Origin: Phytomonospora sp040655735
GTDB taxonomy: Bacteria > Actinomycetota > Actinomycetes > Mycobacteriales > Micromonosporaceae
DNA: 64,000 nt
Direction of reading: 5' to 3'
Assembly (NCBI RefSeq): GCF_040655735.1
Contig: NZ_JBFAKK010000001.1
Location: forward strand, 496,001-560,000
Below are positions 45,601-51,881 of this stretch, in pieces. Both the position numbers and the translations under genes were made by a program. The notes beneath the pieces are model-generated. The model saw only the letters and a list, made by a program, of their open reading frames with translations, did no database searches and was not told the DNA's origin. Each line of letters starts with the position of its first letter. Within the stretch, counting starts at the first letter, position 1.

Positions 45601-47048
45601 TCACCGCTATCCGTCCCGTCGAGGTCCGACTCGACTCCGGCGACCCGGGAGCCGCGGTCACCGCCGTCCGCGACCGTCTTCGGGCCGTCCCGCACCACGG
45701 GATCGGCCACGGCATCGCGAGGCACCTCGCGCCGGCACCGGGCCGCTCGCGCGACGCCGGGCAGATCTCCTTCAACTACCACGGCCAGGACGACGGCGAG
45801 ACCGCCGCCGGTCTCTTCACCCCTGCTGCCGGGCCCACCGGCGTCATGCGCGCCCCGCGCGGCCTGCGCCCCTACCTCATCGAGGTCGACGCGGCCGTCA
45901 TCGGCGGCGAGCTGCACGTCGAGTGGCGCTACTCGCCCCGGCGGCACACCGAGGCGACCGTCACCGGCCTCGCGAAGGCCTACCTGACGCACCTGCGCAA
46001 GGTGGTCGGCCACTGCCTGGAACGCCTCGCCACGCCCGGCACGGCACGCGCCGGAGCTCTGCTCCCGGCCGGATCCCCGACGCTGCTGGTTCCGCTGGCG
46101 CGCAACAGGGTCCCGGGCGTGAGCGTGGCGACCATGCGCGGCGGTGAACCGCACGAGGTGTGGTGCCACGGCGTCACCGACGCCGACGGCGGCGCGCCCG
46201 TCGGACCGGGAACCCTGTTCCAGGCCGGCTCGATCAGCAAGCTCGTCACCGCCGCCGGCGTCCTTCGGCTCGTACAGGACGGCGTCCTCGACCTCGACAC
46301 CGAAGCCGACCGCTACCTGCGCGACTGGCGGATCGGCGCCGGCGTCACCATCCGGCGGCTGCTCACGCACACCGCAGGGCTCACCGAGACCGGATACGAC
46401 GGCTACGTGCCGGGCGAACCCGTCCCGACACTGCTCGATTCACTGAACGGACGGGCACCGGCGACCACTCCGCCCGTGCGGCGCGAACTGGAGCCCGGCG
46501 CGCGAACCCGCTACTCCGGCGCCCACTTCACCGTCCTCCAGCAGGTGATCACCGACGCCACCGCGACCGGCTTCGCCGAGCTGATGCACGGACTCGTGCT
46601 GGACCCCTTGGGAATGCGCGAGAGCGGCTACCGGCCACCTGCGGCCGACACCCCGTCGGCGACCGGTCATGACTACAGTGGACAGTCGTATCGGGGGAGG
46701 TGGCGGGTCATGCCCGAACTCGCCGCGGCGGGCCTGTGGAGCACACCGCGAGACCTGCTCCGGCTGCTGGCCGAACTGTGCGGCACCGGACCGGGCGACG
46801 CCTCGCGCGTCCTGACGCCCGACTCGGCCGCGCTGATCCTCGGCCGCACCGGGGAGGCGGGGGAGAGCCTGCGCATCGACACCGGTGGCACGCCCGGGTA
46901 CCAGTGCCTGGTCGTCACCGACCGGCGCACCGGCGACGGGCTGGTCGTCATGACCAACGCCGACGGCGGGCGCGAAAGCCTCGATGAGCTGTCGGGAGCA
47001 CTACTTGACGATTTCGGGGCCGACACGGCCGTCACGAGGAGGAGTTAG
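33627..47048 (+). CDS. four-module NRPS, C-A-T-E-C-T-C-T-C-A-T-E-PBP-type TE
   Basis: A 4473-residue multidomain peptide synthetase. Catalytic landmarks by residue: C1 HHLLTDE at 175; A1 core YTSGSTGRPKG near 653; T1 Ser1048; E1 HHIAVDT at 1230 with EGHGRE and TVGWFT; C2 HHILLDG at 1679; T2 Ser2032; C3 HHIVLDG at 2230; T3 Ser2585; C4 HHLLLDG at 2791; A4 core near 3258; T4 Ser3652; E4 HHLVVDI at 3834. A C-terminal domain of about 330 residues follows, of the beta-lactamase/PBP class C type, with S4202-I-S-K4205 and Y4296-S-G. Modules 2 and 3 lack an A domain. Pocket residues read by eye: A1 DLPKVGEVG, A4 DLTKVGEVG, both close to the asparagine code. The terminal E domain plus PBP-type thioesterase suggests macrocyclisation through a D residue. 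The ribosome binding site is AAGGGA. Confidence 0.92.
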   Translation: MTSDIAAPHLSEAKRLLLERRLRGLGAGPAPAGIPRRTEPGPAPLSPAQHGVWLADQLRSDNTLSGVYRVMWLRGHVDTAAFTEAVAALVRRHEILRTTYESTPGGPVQVPREPGEAPLTIAEAPGDTLAERRANALAEAERHAGEAFDLANGPLFTAALTAVADDEHLLVLRMHHLLTDEWSCGLLARELAALYSARRRGTPDGLAELPVQYADYAAWLSEPAQTERRERDTGYWRDALAGVPPVLELPTDRIRPDEPSYRGGVERRTLSPELSAGLRALAAAHKTTMFSALMALFGTVLHRYSGQGRFAVGSLLSGRGRPEAESMMGMFASTVAIPLDFTGSPSFAEALGRAGSSVTGALDHQDATFDQVVAALRLPREPGRNPLFQVIFQCVEASEHEWDFDGLSCEPAWFDTGLAKVDLTLIAVNHPDGVTLDLTYATDLYRPHFAARLLDHLANIAAAAVADPGTRVADAGMLTGPERRDALVEWNATAMEYPTTATVHGLVEEWANREPARPAIWRLDGTAVTFGELNALANKTAHYLRGLGVGRETLVGVCADHSVEMFVALLGVLKAGGAYVPLDVALPRQRAEWILADTAAPIVVTTEALRASIPETFTGRMVTIDGDWPSIEACSDADPEPLSTADNLLYIIYTSGSTGRPKGVLVPHRGVVNYLWWAVEGYGLDGERGAPMLGSIAFDLSVPNFWLPLTGGKCVTLLPTDKSLETLAEALTEPGDFSLLKITPGHLDVMRGMLEPGSVDSVRTFVVGADEVRPETVSGWRAVAPNARIINEYGPTETVVGCSIYTVPPDFDASVSVSIGKPIGNLRMYVLDAGLNPAPVGVVGELYIGGDGVARGYLHRPALTAEKFVPDPYGAPGERLYRTGDLARYRADGDFEFLGRTDFQVKIRGYRIELGEVEARLGLHPGVTEAVAAAVTGRNGHKRLVGYLVAADPDAAPAPAELREFMAAELPEYMVPSVFVTLPAMPLTSAGKVDRTALPDPATARRDAASAERPGTAAETALAAIWAEVLGATAVGPHDNFFELGGDSILAIKVVGKAREAGLALRPTALFKHQTVAELAAAASATATAAPVDAEQGFVTGEVPLTPVQHWFTELDVPRDHYNQAARLRYERAPDEAALRSALTVLVGHHDALRSRLSNEDGTWRQFIAPPGEAELLSVVDLAGVADPAAAAHEAATLAHTSLSLTGGPLLRAVLYRLGDGSAELLIAVHHIAVDTVSWGVLLEDLDALLEGRALPAKTTSVRAWAERLAAYARGPEFDGEADFWARRDAELALVPPIPTDQPLDGNLLGDTAHVASRLPAAETEALLRRLPTAHRAGVDEILLTALAKAALTLWGGTALAVDLEGHGREDLFADVDLTRTVGWFTTVQPVVLRPEGARPGEWVTAVKDHLRAAPRRGIGHGVARHLRGGERPAAGAPQVCFNYLSAIDGSAADALGVERSPAGHRPYLLDVTAYVLDGELWVAWHYGTGCHDEATIEKLAGLFEDAVRELAADGGGGPAAEDFPLAGLARDGFDILDATHDLTGVTDVYRLSPLQAGMLFQTAAQPERGDYVEQFVYTVEGELDPAALREACALAVARHPALRTSFAWRGLPHPVQLVHAPGAPQWTELDWTGVAGGDLAARLESARLAPMSPDTAPPLEFTLIRLGAAEHRLVWRFHHILLDGWSVPIVLDEILTAYRALAAGEPVPAMPEPVAYREHIAWLAGQSGETAGDFWRAAMAGIDGPTPISAVRPENDDDSAEVGIARATWPRDRAEGLVAFARSQRVTPGTVLQAAWALLLAGDSGRADVVFGTTSAGRSAPVEGIDRMVGLLMNTLPARVTVADAPVGDWLRELHMSLGALREHEHVSLSEVRRAAALPAGEPLFDSIFVYENFGAPSTEVAEGLRLDLDSAYEQSGYPLVLGAGLHGDLLLKLNYDVARVGADAAHRLLDSYLGALSRLLEPGAELTAIAPVGRPRRAPAPRREDAGFAPVAYVAPRDETERALAALWADLLDVPRVGVHDDFVALGGDSILAMQVVARARDLGLTLRPRDLVRTPTIAALAAKADRPEAPATVARPSGVDTALVADRFAPGTVESVHRLAPLQTGMLFHVLGDNEGSDYVQVFAFDVDGTPDTDAFAAAWQTVVDRHPALRTVFAWRGLPHPVQVVLRESALDFRDVDLGGPGARDRLLRLIDAEKTTPVDLAAAPATRVTLARTGPGSWSFLWRTHHIVLDGASVPVVLAEVFDAYRALAAGRAAPAAPEPASYGGYLDWIAGHADESTGRHWERVLDGFTTPTPLPAATAASGTGAGLHHLEVGEDLVASLTDTALRHRVTLGSLLHGAWGLLLARHAGTGDVVFGSTVSGRSVPVPGAERIVGMLMNTLPVRVRPSSDGTTGQWLREVHEALADSREHEHSSLVEVQRRSRVPQGRRLFESILVFHNVRHAAGEVPEGVTVIEQDSAIGTAYPLVLDAVWHGGLTLQLNYERERYAPGDVASLVDQYLALLRGLAAGTAESPSALAARVLPYVSPVNAPTTVDTRPAAPAGHVEPAGETERILAVIWADVLGYERVGAADNFFDLGGDSILAIQIVSQAREAGLALTTRHLFAHHTVGELARVVPRSGQAVATGGRAFADSGLDAPELAGLLDGIGGAEVEDVYPLSTMQSGMLFHTLYAPEGGDYHQQYVVDVDGDLDPAALTQAWRHVIGRHAILRSTFAWDGLREPVQIVRRAAEVNLGRIDWSDRHRTDAEFAGWLLAERGRPFDLGAASPQRLDLITLSPGRHRMVWQFHHLLLDGWSTTTVAGEVFAAYGSIVDTGDAPDRGPSPRFGDYVAWQRRQDPESDREYWTGLLAGFDSPTPLPLDRPHAAPGETGALAMAIGEDVTDRLRELGRRERVTVGAILHAAWAMLLSRYAGERDVVFGSTLAGRSADVGGIEDMIGMLMTTLPLRIRVDPAEPLPRFLREVHESYLSVRDHEHGVLTEVQRCAALPADRRLFDSIFVYENLAPAEPRTGGLELSAGPGYAQTGYPLLCAAALSTGIDLSLKYQTGLIGADTARRLLANYAEIVRGIAGAPASVGEVPAMTAAEGELVVGAAAGESTAAPGPTVHALFEEQAALTPGSVAVTAADGSTVTYAELDTASSRLARHLRSLGCGAGTFVGVHLPHSVEVVTTLLAILKAGGVYVPLDPAQPAERLDYMLADTGAAIVVTDAGLSGPPPATFGGTLADLAADAEVIAANPAGRLEAVTDGGDLAYVIYTSGSTGRPKGVLVEHRGLVNYLAWTLGEYGMDGASGAPLVGSIGFDLSITGTFLPLIAGRDITLLPTTDTVEALAALVSRPGDLSLVKTTPSHLDVLRSMLPAGSMRSVRTFVVGGEELKPDAVADFRRIAPGARLVNEYGPTETVVGCSWYVVPEVVDPSVSVLEIGRPIANTSMYVLDTSLRPVPVGAVGELFVGGEQVTRGYLNKPALTADKYVPDPFATRPGARLYRTGDLARLRADGVFEFAGRVDHQVKIRGYRVELGEIEARLLAHPEVRHAAVTVHSGHDGRRELAAHVVGEGTGVDIDALRDHLKAALPDYMVPPAIAVLDSMPLTSNGKIDRKALPAPWTETTPAAGEAPREGAEKLLAAVWAKVLGRGEPARFDDFFDHGGDSIRAIRLISLARRDGLRLTLRDVFERRTVAGLAEAAGVPGAATVPEEREPVTGEVALTPIQHWFTALDMPHDHYNQTALLACAEPVDPALLAQALGALTVHHDALRTRLRRDGDGWHQHVAAPGEAVPVDVTDLSGLSEQDRATAMERAATAANTALDLAAGPLLRAVLFQGGGTDTVLVVAHHLVVDIVSWGILLEDLDTAYRAAADGTEPALPAKTSSYQSWARRLGEYAASERFAPESAYWHGRPMHAAPLPVDHDTGPNCEGSAATVSLALAAQTTSDLLLRASQAYRTGVNDLLLAALARTLRDWTGRDDVRVDLEGHGREDLFDDVDVSRTVGWFTAIRPVEVRLDSGDPGAAVTAVRDRLRAVPHHGIGHGIARHLAPAPGRSRDAGQISFNYHGQDDGETAAGLFTPAAGPTGVMRAPRGLRPYLIEVDAAVIGGELHVEWRYSPRRHTEATVTGLAKAYLTHLRKVVGHCLERLATPGTARAGALLPAGSPTLLVPLARNRVPGVSVATMRGGEPHEVWCHGVTDADGGAPVGPGTLFQAGSISKLVTAAGVLRLVQDGVLDLDTEADRYLRDWRIGAGVTIRRLLTHTAGLTETGYDGYVPGEPVPTLLDSLNGRAPATTPPVRRELEPGARTRYSGAHFTVLQQVITDATATGFAELMHGLVLDPLGMRESGYRPPAADTPSATGHDYSGQSYRGRWRVMPELAAAGLWSTPRDLLRLLAELCGTGPGDASRVLTPDSAALILGRTGEAGESLRIDTGGTPGYQCLVVTDRRTGDGLVVMTNADGGRESLDELSGALLDDFGADTAVTRRS

Positions 47049-48335
47049 ATGCGCAGCCTGTGGAAGAACCACAACCTTCGGGTCTATGTGGCCGGTCAGA
47101 CCCTTTCCGGGATCGGCGACTCCTCACTGTGGCTCGCCGCCGCGATCTGGGTCAACGAGATCACCGGCAGCGCCGGCGCCGCCGGAATCGTGATGTTCTG
47201 CTTCGGGGTGAGCGCTCTCGCCGGCCCCGTGGTCGGCCTCGTCGTCGACCGCGTCCGCCGCCGGGAACTGCTCGTCGCCGCCAACCTGCTCGGCGTCGTC
47301 CTCGTCCTCCCGATGCTCTTCGTGGACGGCAAGGGCGCGGTCTGGACGGTCTACGCGGTGATGTTCGGCTACGGCGTGCTCAACCGGATCGTCACCTCCG
47401 CCCAGAACGCGCTGATCAGCTCGATCGTCCCCGATGAGCTGCTCGCCGACGCCAACGGCGTCCTGCGCACCCTCCAGGAGTCGATGCGGATCCTGCTGCC
47501 GTTGGCCGGCGCGGGGCTGTACGTCTGGGCCGGCATCGAGGCCGTCGTCATCCTCGACATCGTCACCTTCATGGCCGCCGCCGGGCTGTTCACCCTGCTC
47601 AAGGTCACCCAGGACAAGCCCAAGAAGCCCGAGCCGGGCACCAGCCTGCGCCGCGAGGCGATGGCCGGGATCCACTACCTGCGACGCCAGCCGGTGCTCA
47701 TGCCGGTCGTCGGCGGCGCCGTCGTGGCCGCGCTCGTCTTCGGCTTCACCGAGTCGGGCCTGTTCGCGGTGGCCACCGACGGCCTCGGGAAGTCCGGCGC
47801 CTTCGTCGGCGTGATCGCGATGGTGCAGGGAGTCGGGGCGGTGATCGCCGGACTGTTCACCGGCGCGATCGCCCGGCGCATCGGCGCCGTGCGGCTCACC
47901 GCGGTCGGTCTCGGCGGTTTCGCCGTCTCGATGCTGCTGACGACGATCCCTTCGCTGCCGCTGGTCCTGTTCGCGGCCTTCTTCGCCGGGCTGACCGTGC
48001 CCCTGTCCAGCGTCGGCGCCGTGACGTGCCTCCAGCGATACACGCCCGACGAGCTCCAGGGCCGCGTCTACTCCGCCGCCGACATGGCCTTCACCGCCGC
48101 CTCGACCGCCTCCATCGCCCTCGGCTCGGGCCTGGTCGGCTACATCGGCTACCAGCCGATGTACTTCGTGGGAGCCGCGGTGCTCGTCCTCGGTGCGTTG
48201 ATCGCGCTCACCGGCCGGGGCGCCGAGGCCCGGGCGACGGCCGCCAAGGCCGCCGAGCCGAAGCCCGGCACCGAGGGTGAGGCCGAGGCCGAGACCCCGG
48301 CCGCGAAGCCGTCGCCGGCGCCCTCCGAGGTCTAG
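47049..48335 (+). CDS. MFS exporter of the NRPS locus
   Basis: A 428-residue membrane protein of the major facilitator superfamily (MFS_3/enterobactin exporter-like), with about twelve hydrophobic segments and the loop DRVRRRELLVAANLLG. It starts immediately at the NRPS stop (TAG ATG) with GAGGAG seven bases upstream, so it belongs to the same operon and probably exports the peptide or gives self-protection. The last 40 residues are an Ala/Glu/Pro-rich cytoplasmic tail (AKAAEPKPGTEGEAEAETPA). It is followed by a strong terminator. Confidence 0.9.
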   Translation: MRSLWKNHNLRVYVAGQTLSGIGDSSLWLAAAIWVNEITGSAGAAGIVMFCFGVSALAGPVVGLVVDRVRRRELLVAANLLGVVLVLPMLFVDGKGAVWTVYAVMFGYGVLNRIVTSAQNALISSIVPDELLADANGVLRTLQESMRILLPLAGAGLYVWAGIEAVVILDIVTFMAAAGLFTLLKVTQDKPKKPEPGTSLRREAMAGIHYLRRQPVLMPVVGGAVVAALVFGFTESGLFAVATDGLGKSGAFVGVIAMVQGVGAVIAGLFTGAIARRIGAVRLTAVGLGGFAVSMLLTTIPSLPLVLFAAFFAGLTVPLSSVGAVTCLQRYTPDELQGRVYSAADMAFTAASTASIALGSGLVGYIGYQPMYFVGAAVLVLGALIALTGRGAEARATAAKAAEPKPGTEGEAEAETPAAKPSPAPSEV

Positions 48336-48345
48336 GACGCACGAC

Positions 48346-48388
48346 GAAACCGGCCGCCCCCGCCATGTTCGCGGGAGCGGCCGGTTTC
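48346..48388. terminator. bidirectional hairpin terminator
   Basis: GAAACCGGCCGC (48346-48357) pairs perfectly with GCGGCCGGTTTC (48377-48388), and an inner CCCGC/GCGGG extends the stem. It lies between the convergent exporter and hydroxylase genes and ends both transcription units. Confidence 0.88.
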
Positions 48389-48396
48389 GCCGGTGC

Positions 48397-49425
48397 TCAA
48401 CCGAGGATGTACCCGTCACCGGCCCGCAATGCCCGCGAGCGGCGCAGGTCCACATTGACGTAGGTCCGCTGGAGCCAGCGGTCGAAACCGTCGTAGCGGG
48501 GAACGAAGCGCGTCCTGCCGTGAGCGGCGATCCGGTTGTCCACGATCGCCCAGTCACCGGGCTGCAGCCGGATCGTCGTCGCGACCTCCCCGAAGACCTC
48601 CGCCAGCGCCGCCAGGGCCCGCCGTGCTCGGCCGGTCAGCGGCTCGGTGGCCGCGAAGTCCACCCGCAGGTCCGGGTCGGCCGGATCCCCGCCCAGCACC
48701 GGATGCGGGTCGGCGCAGGACACGCCCGCGCCGAACGAGGGCGGGGCGGCCGTGGAGAACTCCGGTGCCGACAGCGCCGCCACGGTGGCGGCGTCCAGCA
48801 GCGGCCTCGCCCTGCGGATCGAGGCGATCAGCAGACCCGCGACGTTCTCGTGGTCGGAGCGCAGGCACAGCAGCGAGATGTACTCCGGGCGATGCTCGTG
48901 GAAGGCGTTCTCCACATGGAAGGACAGCATCGTCTTCGAACCCGCGTTGCCCTGGAACTTCTCCAGACCCGGGACCGGGACGACGTCTTGCACCAGCGCG
49001 CCAGACTTCTCCGGCCGATAGGCGACCGGGTCGCCGAGCCCGGTGGCGAACATGGACAGCACCGCCGCGGCCGCCGTCGGCTCCGAGCACACCGAACCGG
49101 CCTTCGACGGCGTCGGCTGCGTCGCGCCCGCCGCCACCGGCAGCCCGCGCACCAGCAGGCAGCCGCCCGCGTTGCCGAAGCGTTTGAAACGGCCCACCAG
49201 CAGCCGCGCCCGCTCCGGCATCCGCTCCCAGCGGGCCCTGGCGAGCTCGACCCATCCCGGATCGTCGGGACCGGTGTGGCCCGAGGTCTCCAGGTCGAGG
49301 GTCAGACCGGACACGATCTCCTGCTCATAGGGGGCGAGCTCGAGGATTCCGTCGTCGACGTCCGGTACGTGGGTGGGGCTGGATAGGGCGTCGACGACGC
49401 CCAGCCCGGGTGCGATGGTCACCAT
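48397..49425 (-). CDS. Fe(II)/2-oxoglutarate amino-acid beta-hydroxylase (AsnO/VioC-like)
   Basis: A 342-residue non-haem iron oxygenase of the clavaminate-synthase-like group that includes asparagine oxygenase AsnO and arginine hydroxylase VioC. Iron ligands are H170-V-E172 (in SFHVENAFHEHRPEY; the H-x-E form typical of this branch) and H302 (in DNRIAAHGRTRF). The arginine in the following RYDGFDRWLQR stretch is likely to bind 2-oxoglutarate. These enzymes usually hydroxylate the beta carbon of the free L-amino acid before NRPS activation. Two A domains in the locus read as asparagine-like, so 3-hydroxyasparagine is a reasonable product; arginine is an alternative. ATG 49425 has AGAGGA upstream. 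It is divergent from the thioesterase gene across the second SARP-type operator. Confidence 0.85.
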   Translation of the reverse strand: MVTIAPGLGVVDALSSPTHVPDVDDGILELAPYEQEIVSGLTLDLETSGHTGPDDPGWVELARARWERMPERARLLVGRFKRFGNAGGCLLVRGLPVAAGATQPTPSKAGSVCSEPTAAAAVLSMFATGLGDPVAYRPEKSGALVQDVVPVPGLEKFQGNAGSKTMLSFHVENAFHEHRPEYISLLCLRSDHENVAGLLIASIRRARPLLDAATVAALSAPEFSTAAPPSFGAGVSCADPHPVLGGDPADPDLRVDFAATEPLTGRARRALAALAEVFGEVATTIRLQPGDWAIVDNRIAAHGRTRFVPRYDGFDRWLQRTYVNVDLRRSRALRAGDGYILG

Positions 49426-49487
49426 GGTTCCTCTCTTGGCGCGCTTGGGAATGCGTTGGCCGAATACCGCGATCGTCCGAGCGCGCG

Positions 49488-49566
49488 CTATCCGGCCGCT
49501 ATCGGCCGCCATTCCCGACCCCATCCCGCGCACCGCACCGATAGCGGCTCGACAGCGCCGCGACAG
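49488..49566. promoter_or_regulatory. SARP-type heptamer operator, right divergent promoter
   Basis: Same architecture as the left site. Plus strand: CTATCCG at 49488-49494 and CTATCGG at 49499-49505, 11 bp apart. Minus strand: CTGTCGC at 49566-49560, CTGTCGA at 49555-49549 and CTATCGG at 49544-49538, each 11 bp apart. It lies between the hydroxylase gene (leftward) and the thioesterase-A domain-NRPS operon (rightward), so one activator could switch on all four transcription units. Confidence 0.7.
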
Positions 49567-49588
49567 TGTCCCCGCTTTACCTGGCATC

Positions 49589-50356
49589 ATGACGATTCAG
49601 CTCATCCGCAGCACCCGGAACAGGACCTGGTTCCCGTTCCCGAGCCGCGCGAGGGACGAACGGGCCCGGCTGATCTGCCTGCCCTTCGCCGGCGGCGGTG
49701 CCAGCAGATTCCTGCCCCTGTCCCGGCTCCTCGAACCCGACCTGGGCGTCCATCCCGTCCAGTTCCCCGGCCGTGAGGGCCGCTTCGACGATCCCGCCCA
49801 CAGCGACGCCGGCGCGCTCGTGACCGAACTCGCCGGTGCCGTCGCCGAACTCGCCGACCGTCCCTACGCCGTCCTCGGCTACAGCCTCGGCGCCTCCTAC
49901 GCCTACGAGCTGGTCCGCGCCCTGGAGAAGGCCGGCGCACCCGCGCCCCGTGCGCTGTTCGCGGTCGCCTCGCCGGCGCCGCACACCCGCTCGGCCCTGC
50001 GCCTCAGCGACGCCACCGACACCGAACTCCTCGAACGCGTCAAGAGCTGGCAGGCCGTCCCCGACGAGGTCCTCGGCGACGCCGAACTGCTCGGCATGGC
50101 CCTCAACACGCTGCGCATCGACCTGGGGACCTGGGAGCGCCACCGGCACGACATCAGCACCCGCCTGAGCATCCCGATCCACGTCTACACCGGCGACACC
50201 GACCCGACCGTGACCCGGCCGCAGCTGGCCGGCTGGCGCACCCGCACCACCGGGACGGCGCGGTTTCGCACCTTCACCGGCGGCCACTTCTTCGGCTTCG
50301 ACCAGGGCGAGGTCCTGGCCGCCGCCGTCCGCGCCGACCTGGCCCTCTACACGTGA
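49589..50356 (+). CDS. type II (editing) thioesterase
   Basis: A 255-residue alpha/beta hydrolase of the GrsT/TycF family that removes wrong acyl groups from carrier domains. The N-terminal motif LICLPFAGGGASRFLPLS, nucleophile GYSLGAS with Ser99, and the C-terminal GGHFFGF with His233 are all typical. Length is normal for type II thioesterases. ATG 49589 has no clear ribosome binding site. It is the first gene of the right-hand NRPS operon, 28 bp before the standalone A domain. With several A-less carriers charged in trans, an editing enzyme would be useful for clearing mischarged carriers. Confidence 0.92.
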   Translation: MTIQLIRSTRNRTWFPFPSRARDERARLICLPFAGGGASRFLPLSRLLEPDLGVHPVQFPGREGRFDDPAHSDAGALVTELAGAVAELADRPYAVLGYSLGASYAYELVRALEKAGAPAPRALFAVASPAPHTRSALRLSDATDTELLERVKSWQAVPDEVLGDAELLGMALNTLRIDLGTWERHRHDISTRLSIPIHVYTGDTDPTVTRPQLAGWRTRTTGTARFRTFTGGHFFGFDQGEVLAAAVRADLALYT

Positions 50357-50384
50357 TCCGCCGGACCCCACGGAGTTGATCAGC

Positions 50385-51881
50385 ATGCCCGACACCCTCC
50401 ACGCCCGTTTCACCGCCGTCGCCGCACGCCATCCCGACCGGATCGCCGTCAGCGACGGCGCCGTTGAGGTGACCTACCGCGAACTCGACGAGGGCAGCGC
50501 CGAGGCCGCCGCCGTCCTGGCCGCCGAACTGCGGCCCGGCGAGCGCCTGGTCGCCCTGCGGGCCTCGCGCGGCGTGCTGGCCCCCGCCGGGATGCTCGCG
50601 ATCATGCGGGCCGGCGCGGGCTACGTCCCGATCGACCCGGGCTACCCCGAGGAGCGGCGCGCCTACATCGCCGCCGACTCCCGGGTGTCGCTGGTCCTCA
50701 CCGACCGCCTCGCCGAGGGAGAGGAGGCCGTGGCCTCGGTCGGCGGCCTGCACCTGGTACGCCTCGAATCGCCCGGCCCGCACGAGGTCCCCGACGACGT
50801 CGCCTACGTCATCTACACCTCCGGGTCGACCGGGAACCCGAAGGGCTGCGTCGTCGGGCACGGCCACGTCCTCAGCCTCATGGACGCCACCGCCGGTCTC
50901 TACGACTTCGGCGAGGAGGACGTCTGGACGCTGTTCCACTCCACGAGCTTCGACTTCAGCGTGTGGGAGGTCTGGGGGCCCCTGCTGTCGGGAGGCCGGG
51001 CCGTGGTCGTGCACCCCGTACAGCAGCTCGACCCGCTCGACTTCGCCGAACTCCTCGAACGCGAGCGGGTGACCGTCCTCAACCAGGTCCCCTCGGTGTT
51101 CGGCAACCTCGTTGTCGAGTGCGCCCGCAACGGTGTCGGACTCCCCGGCCTGCGCTACGTGATCTTCGGCGGCGAGGCGGTCAACCCCGCCGACGTGCGC
51201 GCCTGGTGGTCGGCCGGCATCTCCCCGGACTGCGCGCTGGTCAACATGTACGGGATCACCGAGACCACCGTGCACGCCAGCCACTGCCCGCTCGACGAGG
51301 ACGTGTTCGACGGGCCGGACGCCACCACCCCGATCGGGATCCCGCTGCCCAACCTGGCCTTCTCGCTGCGCGACGAGGACGGCGAGCCCGTCGCCGACGG
51401 AGAGGCCGGCGAACTGTGGGTGTCGGGCGGCGGTGCCGCGCACGGCTACCTCGACCGCGCCGAACTGACCGCCGAGCGTTTCGTCACCGACTCCCGCGAA
51501 GGCGATGAGCGCCGCTACTACCGCAGCGGCGACTGGGCCGTCCGCGACGAGCGCGGCGCCTACCACTACATCGGCCGCCGTGACGGCCAGGTGAAGCTCA
51601 ACGGCTTCCGCATCGAACTCGGCGAGGTGGAGTCGACGGTCGCCTCGGCCGACGGCGTGCGCCAGTGCGTGTGCGTCGTCGAGAAGGACTCCACGGGCGG
51701 TTCGATCCTGGTCGCGCACATCGCGACCCTCCCCGGACGGGAGGTGGACCTCGGCGCGGTACGGCAGCGCGTCGCGGCCCGGCTGCCCGCCCACATGTGC
51801 ACCCTGCGCTACCAGATCCACCGGACGCTGCCGCTGACCGGGAACGGCAAGGTCGACCGAAGGGCTTTGGTGTCACGATGA
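50385..51881 (+). CDS. standalone adenylation enzyme, threonine-like code
   Basis: A 498-residue single adenylation domain that activates an amino acid as its adenylate and transfers it to a carrier in trans. The core motifs are present: YTSGSTGNPKG, MYGITETTVH, YRSGDWA, and the A10 lysine in GNGKVDRRAL. Binding-pocket residues read by eye (FDFSVWE, LNQVPS, VIFGGEA, NMYGITETTVH) give D-F-W-N-I-G-M-V-H, which corresponds to the known threonine code. No carrier domain is attached. It is therefore the best candidate for charging the A-less carriers of the C-T protein and of modules 2 and 3 of the large NRPS. A GGAG site lies nine bases before ATG 50385. The stop overlaps the next NRPS start (ATGA). 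Confidence 0.9.
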   Translation: MPDTLHARFTAVAARHPDRIAVSDGAVEVTYRELDEGSAEAAAVLAAELRPGERLVALRASRGVLAPAGMLAIMRAGAGYVPIDPGYPEERRAYIAADSRVSLVLTDRLAEGEEAVASVGGLHLVRLESPGPHEVPDDVAYVIYTSGSTGNPKGCVVGHGHVLSLMDATAGLYDFGEEDVWTLFHSTSFDFSVWEVWGPLLSGGRAVVVHPVQQLDPLDFAELLERERVTVLNQVPSVFGNLVVECARNGVGLPGLRYVIFGGEAVNPADVRAWWSAGISPDCALVNMYGITETTVHASHCPLDEDVFDGPDATTPIGIPLPNLAFSLRDEDGEPVADGEAGELWVSGGGAAHGYLDRAELTAERFVTDSREGDERRYYRSGDWAVRDERGAYHYIGRRDGQVKLNGFRIELGEVESTVASADGVRQCVCVVEKDSTGGSILVAHIATLPGREVDLGAVRQRVAARLPAHMCTLRYQIHRTLPLTGNGKVDRRALVSR

